Source: Puniceicoccaceae bacterium
Lineage (GTDB): Bacteria > Verrucomicrobiota > Verrucomicrobiia > Opitutales > Coraliomargaritaceae
Reading direction: 5' to 3'
Length of the DNA stretch: 64,000 bases
NCBI GenBank assembly: GCA_022448605.1
Contig: JAKVCM010000001.1
Coordinates: 1-64,000 of the forward strand
A program made the translations under genes and the position numbers. Shown here in pieces: positions 47,468-57,924 of this stretch. The notes beneath the pieces are model-generated. The model was not told the origin of the DNA. It saw only the letters and a list, made by a program, of their open reading frames with translations, and did no database searches. Within the stretch, counting starts at the first letter, position 1. Every line of letters starts with the position of its first letter.

Positions 47468-49984
47468 TTAACTGCCAATCTTAACTGGCTTGAGCTTCCA
47501 AATATGCTTGGCGTATTCTCTGATAGTGCGGTCTGAAGAGAACTTGCCCACGTAGGCGGTATTCATGATGGCCATCTTCGCCCAGCGTTTTTTGTCGCTG
47601 AAAGCCTTATCCACTGCTTCCTGAGCGCGCATGTAGTCGGCATAGTCGGCGAGACAGAGAAAGGGGTCGCCCCCTTCGAGCCAGCTGCTACAAAGTGGCG
47701 CAAAAGCATCCTGCTCGCCAGGTGCGAAATAGTCCGATCGCAGCCAATCAATAACTGCTTTGAGCTCCCAGTTGCTATTGTAATAATCGTAGGGGTTGTA
47801 GCCCTTCTGACGTAAGGCGTCGACTTGCTCAACGGTATTGCCGAAGATGAAGATATTTTCTTCGCCGACTTCTTCGCCAATCTCCACATTTGCGCCATCG
47901 AGCGTGCCAATAGTAAGTGCGCCGTTGAGTGCAAGCTTCATGTTGCCTGTACCAGAAGCTTCCTTACCAGCGGTTGAAATCTGCTCGGAGAGGTCGGCGG
48001 CAGGAATCATCTTCTCGGCCATCGTGATGCGGTAGTTCTGCGGGAAGACGATCTTGATCTTACCGTTGATACGGGGATCATTATTTACCTTCTCACCGAC
48101 CTTATTGATTGCACGGATAATGTTTTTAGCGAGTGCGTAGCCAGGTGCTGCCTTGGCGCCAAAGATAAAGACACGAGGATTCATCTCGTAGTCTGGATCG
48201 TTGAGCAGCCGGCGATAGAGTGTGAGGATATGCAGTAGATTGAGGTGCTGCCGCTTATACTCATGCAGACGTTTGATTTGCACATCGTAGAGCGCGTCAG
48301 GGCTGATCGCAGTCCCGGAATCTTCTAACACGAAATCAGCAAAAGCTTGCTTATTCCCATATTTGATCTCCATGAAACGATTTTGGAATTTGGCATCGTC
48401 TGCAAACTTGGCTACTGCCTGAAGCTTATCGAGATCCTTTGGCCAATCCTCGCCGACCTTCTCTGTAACCAATTCGCTAAGGCCAGGATTACAAGCGAGC
48501 AACCAACGACGTGGGGTGATGCCGTTTGTCATGTTGATCAACTTGTTTGGATACAAGTCATGAAAGGTCGAGAAGAGGTCTTTCTTCAATAAATCGGTAT
48601 GGAGCGCAGCGACGCCATTGACCTTGGTCGAACCAACCACTGAGAGGTAGGCCATGCGTACCATTTTTGGATGCCCTTCTTCGATGATGGAGAGTTCTGA
48701 TTTTTTGGCGTCGTCGCCCGGCCACTTAGCATCGACCTCGTCTTCGAGAAAACGTGCGTTGATCTGGTAGATTATTTCAAGATGGCGGGGCAGCACTTTT
48801 TCAAAGAGAGGCACGCTCCACTTCTCAAGAGCTTCGGGAAGAAGTGTGTGATTCGTGTAGTTACAGACGCCGCGTGTGATCGCCCAAGCAGCATCCCATT
48901 CGTGGCCATAATCGTCAATCAGCAGTCGCATGAGTTCAGGTATGGCGATCGCAGGGTGCGTATCATTGAGCTGCAAAGCATTGTAATCGGCAAACTCTGA
49001 CCATTCGCTGTGGTTTGCATGAAAGCGGCGGATGATGTCCTTAAGCGAACAAGTGACGAAGAAGTATTGCTGAATGAGGCGAAGCTCTTTCCCATTTTCG
49101 GTAGAATCATTCGGATAGAGCACTTTAGAGATGGTCTCACCCATCGCCTTTTCACGAACAGCCTCGACGTAACCACCATCGTTGAAAATATCGAGGTCAA
49201 ACTCGTGCGTTGACTTCGAGTCCCACAGCCGGAGGAAGTTGACCGTCTCGCCGCCATAGCCAACGATACCAATATCGTAAGGCACGCCTTCGATCGTTTT
49301 GTAATCGACCCACTTAGGCTTGAAGACGCCCTTGCTGTCCATCTGATGCTCGACACGGCCAAAGAGTTGTATTTTTTGCGCAAAGTTCGGGCGCATGACT
49401 TCCCAAGGACAGCCTTTTTCCATCCATACATCGGGGTGTTCGATTTGGTAACCGTCTTTAAATTCCTGACGAAAGAGGCCATACTCATAATGGATGCCAT
49501 AGCCGATCGCGGGCAGATCTAGTGAGGCTAGGGAATCAAGGAAGCAGGCGGCCAGTCGACCTAGCCCACCATTGCCGAGTCCCATGTCAGCCTCTTCGTC
49601 GGCGATTAGGGCAAAGTCTTGCCCAAGTTCAGCCAGCGCGTTCCGAGTTTGTTCAAAGAGGCCAGCGTTATGCAAATTATTCACAAGAAGACGGCCCATC
49701 AAATACTCTAGGCTCAAGTAGTAGGCGCGGCGCACTTTTTTCTCGTTATGCACAGCTTGCGTCTTCATGAAGCGATCCAACAAGCGGTCGCGTACCGCGG
49801 AACAGGTAGCCGTCCACCACTCGTCATTGGTCGCACTCCCAGGATGACGAGCAAGTGTGTAACGCAAATGGTTAAGAATCGAGGTCTTCATCGATTCTTT
49901 GCTGTTATCCACCTCAAAACGAAAAGCTTTAGCTCTAGCTTTTGTTGTAGCAGATTTTCTTGGCTTCTTAGCAGTTGTTGTCAT
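47468..49984 (-). CDS. glgP: Glycogen phosphorylase
   Basis: The 838 residues are of standard length for alpha-glucan phosphorylase (GT35), which releases glucose-1-phosphate from glycogen using inorganic phosphate. The N-terminus has [13 protein letters not shown] and [23 protein letters not shown]. The middle has [18 protein letters not shown] and [15 protein letters not shown]. The PLP-binding lysine lies in the C-terminal signature [28 protein letters not shown]. The basic N-terminal tail ([16 protein letters not shown]) is slightly unusual. It completes the glycogen set with glgM-glgE at 1135-4333, although the two loci are 43 kb apart. Confidence 0.97.
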   Translation of the reverse strand: MTTTAKKPRKSATTKARAKAFRFEVDNSKESMKTSILNHLRYTLARHPGSATNDEWWTATCSAVRDRLLDRFMKTQAVHNEKKVRRAYYLSLEYLMGRLLVNNLHNAGLFEQTRNALAELGQDFALIADEEADMGLGNGGLGRLAACFLDSLASLDLPAIGYGIHYEYGLFRQEFKDGYQIEHPDVWMEKGCPWEVMRPNFAQKIQLFGRVEHQMDSKGVFKPKWVDYKTIEGVPYDIGIVGYGGETVNFLRLWDSKSTHEFDLDIFNDGGYVEAVREKAMGETISKVLYPNDSTENGKELRLIQQYFFVTCSLKDIIRRFHANHSEWSEFADYNALQLNDTHPAIAIPELMRLLIDDYGHEWDAAWAITRGVCNYTNHTLLPEALEKWSVPLFEKVLPRHLEIIYQINARFLEDEVDAKWPGDDAKKSELSIIEEGHPKMVRMAYLSVVGSTKVNGVAALHTDLLKKDLFSTFHDLYPNKLINMTNGITPRRWLLACNPGLSELVTEKVGEDWPKDLDKLQAVAKFADDAKFQNRFMEIKYGNKQAFADFVLEDSGTAISPDALYDVQIKRLHEYKRQHLNLLHILTLYRRLLNDPDYEMNPRVFIFGAKAAPGYALAKNIIRAINKVGEKVNNDPRINGKIKIVFPQNYRITMAEKMIPAADLSEQISTAGKEASGTGNMKLALNGALTIGTLDGANVEIGEEVGEENIFIFGNTVEQVDALRQKGYNPYDYYNSNWELKAVIDWLRSDYFAPGEQDAFAPLCSSWLEGGDPFLCLADYADYMRAQEAVDKAFSDKKRWAKMAIMNTAYVGKFSSDRTIREYAKHIWKLKPVKIGS

Positions 49985-50283
49985 TTGAGTTTATTAATTT
50001 AAATTATCTAAGCTTGGCCAAGGGGCACTAAAGAACATGCATTACATAGGCTTTTACTAGTAATAAGGAAGTAGAAAGCAAAAAAGCTGCCTTTCCGATA
50101 AAATGATAAGTTCTTTTCAAAAATAATTTCCACCTATACTCGATTTAACAGTTTAATAGACCCCTTCCTGTCAATGCCCAGCCAGATTATCTATGAGCGC
50201 ATCGTGCGACATACCTAGCTTCTAAACTTGCTCAGGCCAACAGAACTAATTTTCCATATTGAGCAACGGGATAAGCACCAGCG
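49985..50283. other. AT-rich intergenic region between glgP and the ATP-grasp-like gene
   Basis: About 300 bp with no coding frame that looks real. It must hold the minus-strand promoter of glgP; AT-rich stretches near 50090-50160 are suitable, but I could not fix -35 and -10 boxes. No hairpin terminator was seen for the gene at 50284-51714. Confidence 0.5.
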
Positions 50284-51714
50284 CTACGAAGCCTCAACAC
50301 AAGGCAGCAAGGCGGCATCCTTCATACCGTGAATGATCTTCTTATCGGCGGGGCATAGGGTGGCTAAAATGCCCTCAAGCTTGGCCTCATTGTCCGGCTC
50401 ATCGACAAAATAATAGGGGCAGAGGCGCAGGCGGCCTTCCATTTGATAAAGGCTCCCGTCGTCCTTGTAGACAGGGTGGCGCAGCAGCTTTGGCTTTTCG
50501 TAGGTCTGTAAAATATGCAAGGAGGTATCCGCCATCGTGATCGCTTGCTGGATGGCACTCTCCCAGTCAGCGCGAGACGAGTCGCTACCTAGCGTGACAC
50601 TGCGAGCGCCCCATGCGCTTTCATGGAAACCGCTAATTTTAATAATCAAGTTGCGCTCTTTCTTGCTCGCCTCAATCAACTGCGACCAATCTGTTATCGG
50701 CTTACTGCCAATCAACGGTGCGTCGAGTACGGCATTCGGCGGCAGTTCGACTGGATCCATGACCCAGGTCTGTGGAATGACTTTAGCCAGTATTTTGTAG
50801 GACTGTTTCGAAAGGTTTTCGCGCCAGAAGTCTTCAAGGATATGGTGATGAAAAAGCGCGAGGTTAAGCTTCTCTTCTTGAAAGGGGCGCATTGGCGGGG
50901 TCAAACGGACTTGCGCCGCTTCGCCAGCTTTGAGTAAGAAGTTCGCTATCGAGACATTTGCCAAATCAAAGAGCTCCCAGAAGCGGTAAATAACATCCAC
51001 CTTTTGTGGATCTCCGTCGATTCCGACGCAGATATCTTCGCCTAGTGGCATGACGTCGTCTGGATGAAAGACATGGACGCGCTTGCCAAGCTGTCTAAGT
51101 TGAGAGGCCAACCACTCCATTTCAGGGCGGTAAGTAGTTGCTTCATCACTAACAAGAATTGCTATGTAGGGTGCCTGCTGATTTGGCGCTCGCTGCGCCA
51201 ATACGGCATAAAATGCATTGACCATGTCTTGCGCGCCCGATCCGACTAATGAATCGCCATGCACCTCAGTATAAAGACGATTTAGAAATGCCGTCAGGCC
51301 AATACCGCCAGGTACAGAATCGATTTCGGTCATGGCAAACCCTTCATCCGTGACCAAAAGGTCGGGGCGAATCACCATGGGCATGGAGCCGCGCAGTGCC
51401 TTTGCCCTCGCGTGCTGAATAAGAGCCTCTGGCTTACCACGATCCAGGTAGGCCGCCACCCATGGTGCTTTAAGCAGTCGATTGCGGAGCAAGTTCTTTC
51501 CTTCAGCCGAGCGCAGGTAGAGTGTTTCCTGCGCCTTGTAAAATTCACAGCATGCCCGCCCAATCTGCTCAATCTGTCTAATCTGAGTAGAACTCAGGGG
51601 AAAGGCCTCGGGCGAGTAGCGCCAAGTCTTGTTCTTGAATAGGCTCTGATCAGAGAATGCGCGAACAGCGGATTGGTGGCTAAGGCTTCTTAAATTTGTT
51701 AGAGACTCACTCAT
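50284..51714 (-). CDS. Probable ATP-grasp-like protein, function unknown
   Basis: The 476 residues begin at the ATG at 51714, which lies inside the last codons of prfB (8 bp overlap); the longer frame from 51966 only repeats prfB sequence in another frame. The sequence has [36 protein letters not shown], similar in style to the circularly permuted ATP-grasp group and glutathionylspermidine synthases, then a Rossmann-like stretch ([40 protein letters not shown]). The C-terminal half has [22 protein letters not shown] and [15 protein letters not shown], and contains lysines and glutamates suited to ATP binding. I do not recognise a named family. The role, perhaps peptide or amide ligation, is unknown. 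Confidence 0.72.
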   Translation of the reverse strand: MSESLTNLRSLSHQSAVRAFSDQSLFKNKTWRYSPEAFPLSSTQIRQIEQIGRACCEFYKAQETLYLRSAEGKNLLRNRLLKAPWVAAYLDRGKPEALIQHARAKALRGSMPMVIRPDLLVTDEGFAMTEIDSVPGGIGLTAFLNRLYTEVHGDSLVGSGAQDMVNAFYAVLAQRAPNQQAPYIAILVSDEATTYRPEMEWLASQLRQLGKRVHVFHPDDVMPLGEDICVGIDGDPQKVDVIYRFWELFDLANVSIANFLLKAGEAAQVRLTPPMRPFQEEKLNLALFHHHILEDFWRENLSKQSYKILAKVIPQTWVMDPVELPPNAVLDAPLIGSKPITDWSQLIEASKKERNLIIKISGFHESAWGARSVTLGSDSSRADWESAIQQAITMADTSLHILQTYEKPKLLRHPVYKDDGSLYQMEGRLRLCPYYFVDEPDNEAKLEGILATLCPADKKIIHGMKDAALLPCVEAS

Positions 51715-52868
51715 CGGCAAATTCTCGATCTGCGGCGGCTTTCCTTGAGGTAGGACCACCCGCACGAAGCCAGGCGTGGACGAAAGGGTCGAGCGCACCA
51801 TCCATGACGGCTTGGACATTCCCCGTTTCGACGCCAGTGCGTAGGTCTTTGACCATCTGGTAAGGCTGGAAGACGTAGGAGCGGATCTGGTTACCCCAAG
51901 CGATCTCGCCCTTTTCACTGTAGAACTTCTCCATCTCACTACGCTTCTCATCCTCCAATTTCTCATAGAGGCGCGACTTCAGTGTCTTCATCGCGGTGGC
52001 TTTATTTTTGATCTGCGAGCGCTCGTTTTGACAGGTCACAACGATGCCACTTGAGAGGTGTGTGAGCCGCACAGCAGACTCGGTGCGATTAACGTGTTGG
52101 CCACCCTTTCCACTGGCGCGATACACGTCAGTGCGGATATCGGCCTCGTCGATCTCAATGTCGATGTCGTCTTCAATTTCTGCAATCACATCCACAGAAG
52201 AGAACGAAGTATGTCGGCGCGCATTAGAGTCAAACGGGCTGATACGTACAAGACGATGCACGCCACGCTCGGCTTTGGCGTAGCCGAAAGCATTGGTCCC
52301 CTCGATCCGTATAGTCGCTGAACTGACACCCGTCTCTTCCCCGGGCTGAATATCAAGGACTTCCGTTTTAAAACCTGCCTGCTCTGCCCAGCGTGTATAC
52401 ATGCGTAGTAACATATCTGCCCAATCACAGCTTTCAGTACCTCCCGCTCCGGAGTTAACAGTTAGGAAGGCATTACAAGAGTCGTGCGGTCCGCTAAGGA
52501 ATGAAGCCAGCTCTAGCTCGTCTAGCCTCGGCTGTAAAAGCCGCAGTGTATCGATGATTTCTTGTTGATAGGCCTCACCCTCAGGGTCTTCGCCTATTTC
52601 GTCGACGAGTTCGAGCATAGCCTCCAAGTCATCCATCTCTTTTCTAAAGGCGCTGGATGTGTTGACTACATTTTTTAGACGATTCACCTCGGTGATCACC
52701 GTTTGCGCAGCCGATTGGTCGTCCCAAAAACTACCCTCAGACATCTGCGCCTCGAGCGCCTCGATACGTTCTTTCTTGGCATCTCCGTCAAAGATACCTC
52801 CATATATGCCCTGCACGGCGAGTCATCTCTTCCATTTGTGAACGGACTTCAGGTGTGATCAAATTCAT
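51707..52868 (-). CDS. prfB: Peptide chain release factor 2, with +1 programmed frameshift
   Basis: RF2 terminates translation at UGA and UAA. The gene is in two frames. A short first frame starts at the ATG at 52866-52868 ([18 protein letters not shown]...RYL, 26 codons) and meets an in-frame TGA at 52788-52790. The main frame continues from the GAC at 52787-52789 ([13 protein letters not shown]) to the stop at 51707. Skipping one base at 52790 gives 386 residues. The junction reads RYL then [10 protein letters not shown], the same place as in E. coli RF2 (GYL/DYDAKKER). The main frame has the peptidyl-hydrolase motif GGQ in [17 protein letters not shown] and an SPF tripeptide in [17 protein letters not shown] gene caller would start the main frame at the GTG at 52816 and lose the true N-terminus. 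Confidence 0.95.
52788..52801 (-). promoter_or_regulatory. prfB: RF2 programmed +1 frameshift site
   Basis: On the minus strand the sequence reads GGAGG (52797-52801), TAT (52794-52796), CTT (52791-52793), TGA (52788-52790), then C. This is the classical RF2 autoregulatory site: a Shine-Dalgarno-like element three bases before the slippery CTT and a TGAC stop context. When RF2 is scarce, ribosomes pause at TGA and slip forward by one base. Confidence 0.94.
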
Positions 52869-52910
52869 AACCCAGAGTGCAACAAAGCCCGCCGAATATT
52901 AAAGATAAAA

Positions 52911-53999
52911 ATGAACCTCTCACTTTTCGATTATCACCTACCCAAGGAACTAATCGCGCAGGAACCCGTCGCCGTGCGCGATGCCTCTCGCCTCATGGTA
53001 GTTGACCGCAAGACGCACTCGGTCATTCACGACCAATTTTCCGAGATAGGACAATACCTACCTAACCGCCCGCGCTTTTTTCGTAACAACGCCGCCGTGC
53101 TGAAGGCACGCATATTCGGGCAACGCCCCACTGGCGGAAAGGTCGAGTGCCTGCTACTCCAACCTGCTGAAGATGCACTGACTTGGTGGTGCTTATTAAA
53201 ACCAGGCAAGAAAACTTTCACATCTGGTGGCTTTGAAATGGCGGGGGAATACAGCGCACAGGTTCTCGATGCGGGCGAGAACGGTAACTACCGCGTCCGT
53301 TTCCACCCTGAGCGCGGTGAATCCATAACCGACCTTTCGGAACGGCTAGGCATATTACCGCTACCACCCTACATTGAGCGCACTGATGATGACCCTAGAC
53401 GCGACAATGACAACAAGCGTTACCAGACCGTCTATGCGGACTTCGACAAACGCATCGCCGTGGCCGCACCAACCGCGGGACTGCACTTCACTCCCGAACT
53501 GATCGCCGAGCTGGAAAATGGCGGTGCTCGCTTTCACGACCTCACACTGCAAGTCGGCATCGGCACCTTCCACCCCATTCAAGTCGAGAATATTGAAGAC
53601 CACAATATACACCGTGAGTGGTATGAAATTCCCGCCAGTGCCATCGCCGAGCTAAGGAAGCCCGAAGCTGGGATACGTATTGCCGTCGGCACAACCTCCG
53701 TCCGCTCAATCGAAGATGCCATGCGCCGCACACAACTATCTCCTGAGACCTTTAGTACTCCCTCAGGCTCAGTACAAGCTGAGGCAGATATCTACATCTA
53801 TCCGCCCTGTGAATTTACAGCCATCGACGGCATGATTACTAACTTCCATCTGCCAAAATCAACCCTGCTGTGTCTCGTCTCCGCCTTTCTCACACCTGGC
53901 AGCGAGGAAGGCATCCAATGGCTCAAAGAGCTCTATGCTGAGGCCATTGAACAAAAATATCGCTTTTACAGCTACGGGGACGCCATGCTCATTTTGTAA
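52911..53999 (+). CDS. queA: S-adenosylmethionine:tRNA ribosyltransferase-isomerase
   Basis: The 362 residues match QueA, which transfers and isomerises the ribosyl part of S-adenosylmethionine onto preQ1 at tRNA position 34, giving epoxyqueuosine. It starts LSLFDYHLPKELIAQEPVAVRDASRLMVVDR, then TGGKVECLLL, GILPLPPYIERTDD, RYQTVYADFDKRIAVAAPTAGLHFTPEL, LQVGIGTFHPIQVENIEDHNIHREWYEI and the C-terminal ITNFHLPKSTLLCLVSAFL. The start is secure. It is divergent from prfB with 42 bp between the start codons, so promoters of both genes must be packed into this gap. The queE gene of the same pathway is at 9758-10426. Confidence 0.97.
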   Translation: MNLSLFDYHLPKELIAQEPVAVRDASRLMVVDRKTHSVIHDQFSEIGQYLPNRPRFFRNNAAVLKARIFGQRPTGGKVECLLLQPAEDALTWWCLLKPGKKTFTSGGFEMAGEYSAQVLDAGENGNYRVRFHPERGESITDLSERLGILPLPPYIERTDDDPRRDNDNKRYQTVYADFDKRIAVAAPTAGLHFTPELIAELENGGARFHDLTLQVGIGTFHPIQVENIEDHNIHREWYEIPASAIAELRKPEAGIRIAVGTTSVRSIEDAMRRTQLSPETFSTPSGSVQAEADIYIYPPCEFTAIDGMITNFHLPKSTLLCLVSAFLTPGSEEGIQWLKELYAEAIEQKYRFYSYGDAMLIL

Positions 54000-54156
54000 T
54001 TTTATTTTTTCTTAAGAAAAATAAAGCATTGTTCGAGCACACACTTTCACAGCTTAAGCACGGAGACTTTAATTTTGGAAATTGCGAAGCGACTAGCTCA
54101 GAATCAATCGCCGTTATATTTTTTAGGAACATTATTGTAGCCCTGCAGTTAACCAT

Positions 54157-54184
54157 AAAAAAGCCCGCTGCTTCCAGCGGGCTT
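54157..54184 (-). terminator. Rho-independent terminator after the secretin gene
   Basis: AAGCCCGCTG and CAGCGGGCTT form a perfect ten-base stem around a CTTC loop (54161-54184). On the minus strand a run of six T residues follows (A-run 54157-54162). It ends the transcript of the second pilus cluster and lies between it and queA. Confidence 0.9.
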
Positions 54185-54206
54185 GAATTGATTCATGAAA
54201 AATTCA

Positions 54207-56960
54207 CTACTCCTCGTTCGCTTCGATTGAACGATTCACACTTCCGGATGGAGTCATAAGCGTTGGATTCTGGAAGAGCGAGTTGGCATTGACATTGCGG
54301 TAGTTCTGGCGAGCAGGCGAGCCACCAGGACTGACTAGATTCGCTGTAACAAAAATAAGCAGATTTTTCTTTTGACGTGTCTCACCCTCGGAGCGGAAAA
54401 GGCGGCCAATTCCAGGAATGTCACCGAGTAATGGTACAGCGTCATTGACTGATTTCACCTCGTCACGGGTTAAACCACCCATGACTACAGTCGCGCCATC
54501 GAAGACAGTGACTTCTGTAGCAATTTCACGAGTTGAAAAGATCGGTTGGTAAAAACCTGCTGGCACTGAAACCGTTGAATCACCGGTGATGGCAATACTA
54601 GGCCCGCCGTATTCGACAAAGCCCTCAAATTCCGTGACACGCGGTTCAAGTATCAAACTGATGGTATCATCGTTCTCAACATTCGGCGTGACCGACATTT
54701 CAACACCTACATTGCGGGTGACGAAGTCTTGGGGCGTGCCTGCGGTAATGGAAATAGCCGCATTGCCACCTCCACCTAGGCCACCACCACCGCTGCTTGA
54801 GGATGCAGTAGACTCAATATCGCCATAGCTTTCTGGATAGCGAAGCTCCTGGCCAACGGTGATTGAGGCACGCTTGCCAGATAGTACAGTTACTTTAGGA
54901 GCACTCATAAGATCACTGCCAGCCTTACGAGAAAGCGCACGTAGTGCTAAATTAACGTCAGCACCGTTAATGCTCCAGCCCGTAGCCGTGAAAAGACTAG
55001 TTGCCTTTGCTGCTAGATCAATCGCACTACTTAACTCTGGTGGAGTGTTTAGATACTCAGACCTTAATATGCCATCTACCCCAGGCGCGGCTGTAGCGCT
55101 ATCGAAATTTGGATCTAACCTCTCAATCCTGATCTTTGCTTGCTCTGAATCAGTAACAAAAGCATTACTCAGGTTTCGGTTTTGAGAGGTATATATCTGT
55201 GAAGAGTTTGGGGAAGTTCTGCTGCCTGTCCAATCAAAACCTATTTCATCAAGATCATTTTGGGAAACTTCAAGGAACTTAGCCTCAATCTCAACTTGCT
55301 TCACCTCGTTGTAGTTACGAAGAATCGTACGCATGCGCTCTAAATTTCGACGTGTCTGAGTGACGATCAATTGTTCGCCGTCAAAGGCTAGGCTGGCACC
55401 AGAAAGCTCGAAATTAACTCCTGCGCTCTGGAAAAATCTCTGAAGCGCTTCAACTTCTTCATTTTGTGAAGGCCCGGTAGCGCTGCTGGATGGAGCCGCA
55501 AAAGGATCGACAGGGCCAGAAGAACTACCGCCGACATCGCGAAAACCAGTGAGGCGAATCACAGTAGCCCGAGAGATCGGGAAAAACTCGGTGACCGAAG
55601 TCGCGCTCCCACCTAGGCTATCACTAGGTTGAATCGTGACCGCATCACCACCCACATCGTAAGAGAAGTTTACCTGTTGCGTGACGAACTGAAGGATGCG
55701 ATCCAAATTCAGATTACGCAGGCTGATATTAACCCGCGGGTTGGAGTCGTTTGAATTGAACAAGGGTATGATATTCACACCCATACGCTCTGGGTCGTAT
55801 TCGACCGACAGCTCAGAAAGTGTCTCGACCACGCGAGTTAACTCCATACCCGAAAAATTAACCTGTGGGATTATGATGGCATTGAGTTTGTCTTTGATCC
55901 GGCCGCCATCGTCAACTTCAGCAACGTTTGTGGCGGTGATATCAAAGACCTTTGGACGCTCCCATTGCTGATCGACTTCGGTCAACATTTGTGCGCGCGT
56001 CTTATATAAATTTTGCTCATGAATATCACCAAGATACTCTGCAATCTTAGTTTGTAAGAGCTTGGCTTCGGCATTGTTAGCATCGCGGGCTTCGACTTCT
56101 TTGAAAGTGGCGGAAGCGCCATCGTAATCACCGTTCAAATATTGGGCTCGGCCCTGCGCGAGCAGGTCGCGCATGATTTTATCTTGGGTGACGTATTCAG
56201 GGCTGATTTCGTTTATATCAAGCTCATAGGGATCGGAGATTTGTTCATCCAACTGTCGAGCTAGTCTCCTTGCCGAGCCTGAGTTGCCTCCTGCAGCCAA
56301 ATATTCATCGATCTTGGCTTCGGCAGCTTTAGGGTCACCAGAATCAGCAAGGGCACGGGCTTCCTGCAGTAAGATTTCGGTCTTGGCCCGTTTAAGGTCT
56401 TCAAGCTTACTTGCAGTAGCGGTGTTGAGCGTAAGGCTGGCGCTGGCGGCGTTGAGCAAATTGAGGGCATCACTGTAAGCGCCGAGCTTAGCAAGTTTTT
56501 GCGCATCAGCAATCGCATCTTTGGCGGCATCAATTTTATAGTTTTGATCAGCAACGGCTTCAGCCACGGCGGCATCCGCACTAGCAGCAGTGTCAGTTAC
56601 GGTCGCAGCATCACCAGTCGATGAAAGTTCCATAGCAAGCTCAACATCTTGAATGTTTGCCTGACCATAACTGGCAGATGCAACTTTACCGCCGCGGCGA
56701 TCTAGCTCTTTGTTAATTGCGCCTAATAGACGCTGAACATTGTCATCCTTGGGAGCGATCTTGATTAATTCTTCGGCTTTTTCCTTAGCTTGATCCAGAT
56801 TGCCAGAGTCTCGTGCCCGAAGCGTATCTGCCATGAGGCGAATCTTCTCTGATTCATTTTGCGCCTGAGACAAATGAGGCGTGACAAATACGATAGTGAC
56901 TAGCGTACATAATATAATATGTGTGAAGAGGCGCATGCGAGTTGCGAGGTATTTTTTCAT
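54207..56960 (-). CDS. Secretin with N-terminal TPR-like region (Amuc_1098/PilQ-like)
   Basis: The 917 residues from the ATG at 56960 place a signal peptide (MRLFTHIILCTLVTIVFVTPHLSQA) at the N-terminus; the frame extends 50 residues more but would overlap the gene upstream. Residues about 35-320 contain repeated alpha-helical units (for example ADSGDPKAAEAKIDEYLAAGG, YLNGDYDGASATFKEVEARDANN), probably tetratricopeptide-like. Then come secretin N0/N1-like domains (FSGMELTRVVETLSELS, ISLRNLNLDRILQFVTQQVNFSY) and the secretin core, ending VPLLGDIPGIGRLF with KKNLLIFVTANLV. It would form the outer-membrane pore of a pilus machine. It follows the P-like gene by 61 bp and is the last gene of the cluster. 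Confidence 0.92.
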   Translation of the reverse strand: MKKYLATRMRLFTHIILCTLVTIVFVTPHLSQAQNESEKIRLMADTLRARDSGNLDQAKEKAEELIKIAPKDDNVQRLLGAINKELDRRGGKVASASYGQANIQDVELAMELSSTGDAATVTDTAASADAAVAEAVADQNYKIDAAKDAIADAQKLAKLGAYSDALNLLNAASASLTLNTATASKLEDLKRAKTEILLQEARALADSGDPKAAEAKIDEYLAAGGNSGSARRLARQLDEQISDPYELDINEISPEYVTQDKIMRDLLAQGRAQYLNGDYDGASATFKEVEARDANNAEAKLLQTKIAEYLGDIHEQNLYKTRAQMLTEVDQQWERPKVFDITATNVAEVDDGGRIKDKLNAIIIPQVNFSGMELTRVVETLSELSVEYDPERMGVNIIPLFNSNDSNPRVNISLRNLNLDRILQFVTQQVNFSYDVGGDAVTIQPSDSLGGSATSVTEFFPISRATVIRLTGFRDVGGSSSGPVDPFAAPSSSATGPSQNEEVEALQRFFQSAGVNFELSGASLAFDGEQLIVTQTRRNLERMRTILRNYNEVKQVEIEAKFLEVSQNDLDEIGFDWTGSRTSPNSSQIYTSQNRNLSNAFVTDSEQAKIRIERLDPNFDSATAAPGVDGILRSEYLNTPPELSSAIDLAAKATSLFTATGWSINGADVNLALRALSRKAGSDLMSAPKVTVLSGKRASITVGQELRYPESYGDIESTASSSSGGGGLGGGGNAAISITAGTPQDFVTRNVGVEMSVTPNVENDDTISLILEPRVTEFEGFVEYGGPSIAITGDSTVSVPAGFYQPIFSTREIATEVTVFDGATVVMGGLTRDEVKSVNDAVPLLGDIPGIGRLFRSEGETRQKKNLLIFVTANLVSPGGSPARQNYRNVNANSLFQNPTLMTPSGSVNRSIEANEE

Positions 56961-57021
56961 AATTTTAGATGATGAATAATTGTACTTCAAAGTCTGTTTA
57001 TAAATTTCTAAGAAGAGAAGA

Positions 57022-57918
57022 TTAGAACATATCGAAGATGTTCTCTGCCTCTTCAGGAGCGTTTGTTTCTGGCATAATAATTTCAGCCGTTGAGGAGGGA
57101 GACGCCCCACGAGCCTTTAAAATTCGTATTTCTGATTCCTCTGTTTCTTCAGTAGCATGTTTGGTAACTTTTATTAAGGATTCTACAAGACTAATTTCTA
57201 GCAGAGTGTAATGCCCTGTTGGGCAGTTGAAGTCAGAAGGCACATCCGTCAATTCAATATTAACGCCAGCATCTTCGTCGGAACGAATGACGGCTGTAAA
57301 ACCAGAGTCATAGCGGCGCTCTCCATCGATGAGCACGACCTCCTCCCCTGAGCGCTGATCAAGGATAGTCGCTCTGGCGGTTTTTTGGATATTGTTATTT
57401 TCATCGTAGAGGCGTTCGATATCGAAGCTTAGAAGCTTGAATTCTGCACCGGGCTTTTCCTCACCAGGCCGTGCGAGAACTTGTTTTTGTGCTTCTTCAT
57501 CGAACATAAGGAGGAGCACCTTGGAAGCATCCGTGGGGTCCTCTTGCATGTAGCCTTCAATTTGAATACGATAAGGCTTACGCTCGATTTGGGCTAAATA
57601 GATGCCGAAGGGAGGTGGCGGCACAGGTGGTTCCCACCCTTCTTCAGAGAACTGACCATTTTCATCAATGAAAATCTTGGGCGGTGTAAATACATCATAA
57701 AGCCATCCAGTCGATTGTTCAGACGCTTCTGGCCAATTTACCTCGGCAGGACTCAGTGAGGAAGTTGTTTCAGGGAGGTAAGGCTTGTCAGCAGGCTGAA
57801 CGTCTATCGAAGGGTTTAGAGAGGTAACGGCATCCGACTTCTGCAGGTAGAGAAAAACTCCACCGGCTAGTAGGAGTACGGCGATGGCAAGTAAGAGCTT
57901 ATCGTAAATCTTGTTCAT
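57022..57918 (-). CDS. Amuc_1099/PilP-like pilus-associated protein
   Basis: The 298 residues have an N-terminal membrane segment (about 7-26, KLLLAIAVLLLAGGVFLYLQ) and a periplasmic remainder. It has WLYDVFTPPKIFIDENGQ, PPPPFGIYLAQIERKPYRIQIEGYMQED and ARATILDQRSGEEVVLIDGERRYDSGF, beta-rich sequence of the kind seen in PilP/GspC homology regions that bind secretins. The C-terminus is charged (NAPEEAENIFDMF). No named family is evident by eye; the call rests on its place between the PilO-like gene and the secretin, as in the Amuc_1098-1102 order. It lies 6 bp after the upstream gene. Confidence 0.75.
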   Translation of the reverse strand: MNKIYDKLLLAIAVLLLAGGVFLYLQKSDAVTSLNPSIDVQPADKPYLPETTSSLSPAEVNWPEASEQSTGWLYDVFTPPKIFIDENGQFSEEGWEPPVPPPPFGIYLAQIERKPYRIQIEGYMQEDPTDASKVLLLMFDEEAQKQVLARPGEEKPGAEFKLLSFDIERLYDENNNIQKTARATILDQRSGEEVVLIDGERRYDSGFTAVIRSDEDAGVNIELTDVPSDFNCPTGHYTLLEISLVESLIKVTKHATEETEESEIRILKARGASPSSTAEIIMPETNAPEEAENIFDMF

Positions 57919-57924
57919 TCGTAA

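Noticed and set aside
52787-52868. prfB as a pseudogene or frameshift error because of the in-frame TGA
   Set aside because: The CTT-TGA-C site with GGAGG before it and the exact position match the functional RF2 frameshift, so this is regulation, not damage.
56961-57110. Secretin start 50 codons further upstream
   Set aside because: It would overlap the preceding gene and lose the signal peptide; the ATG at 56960 gives a clear signal peptide.
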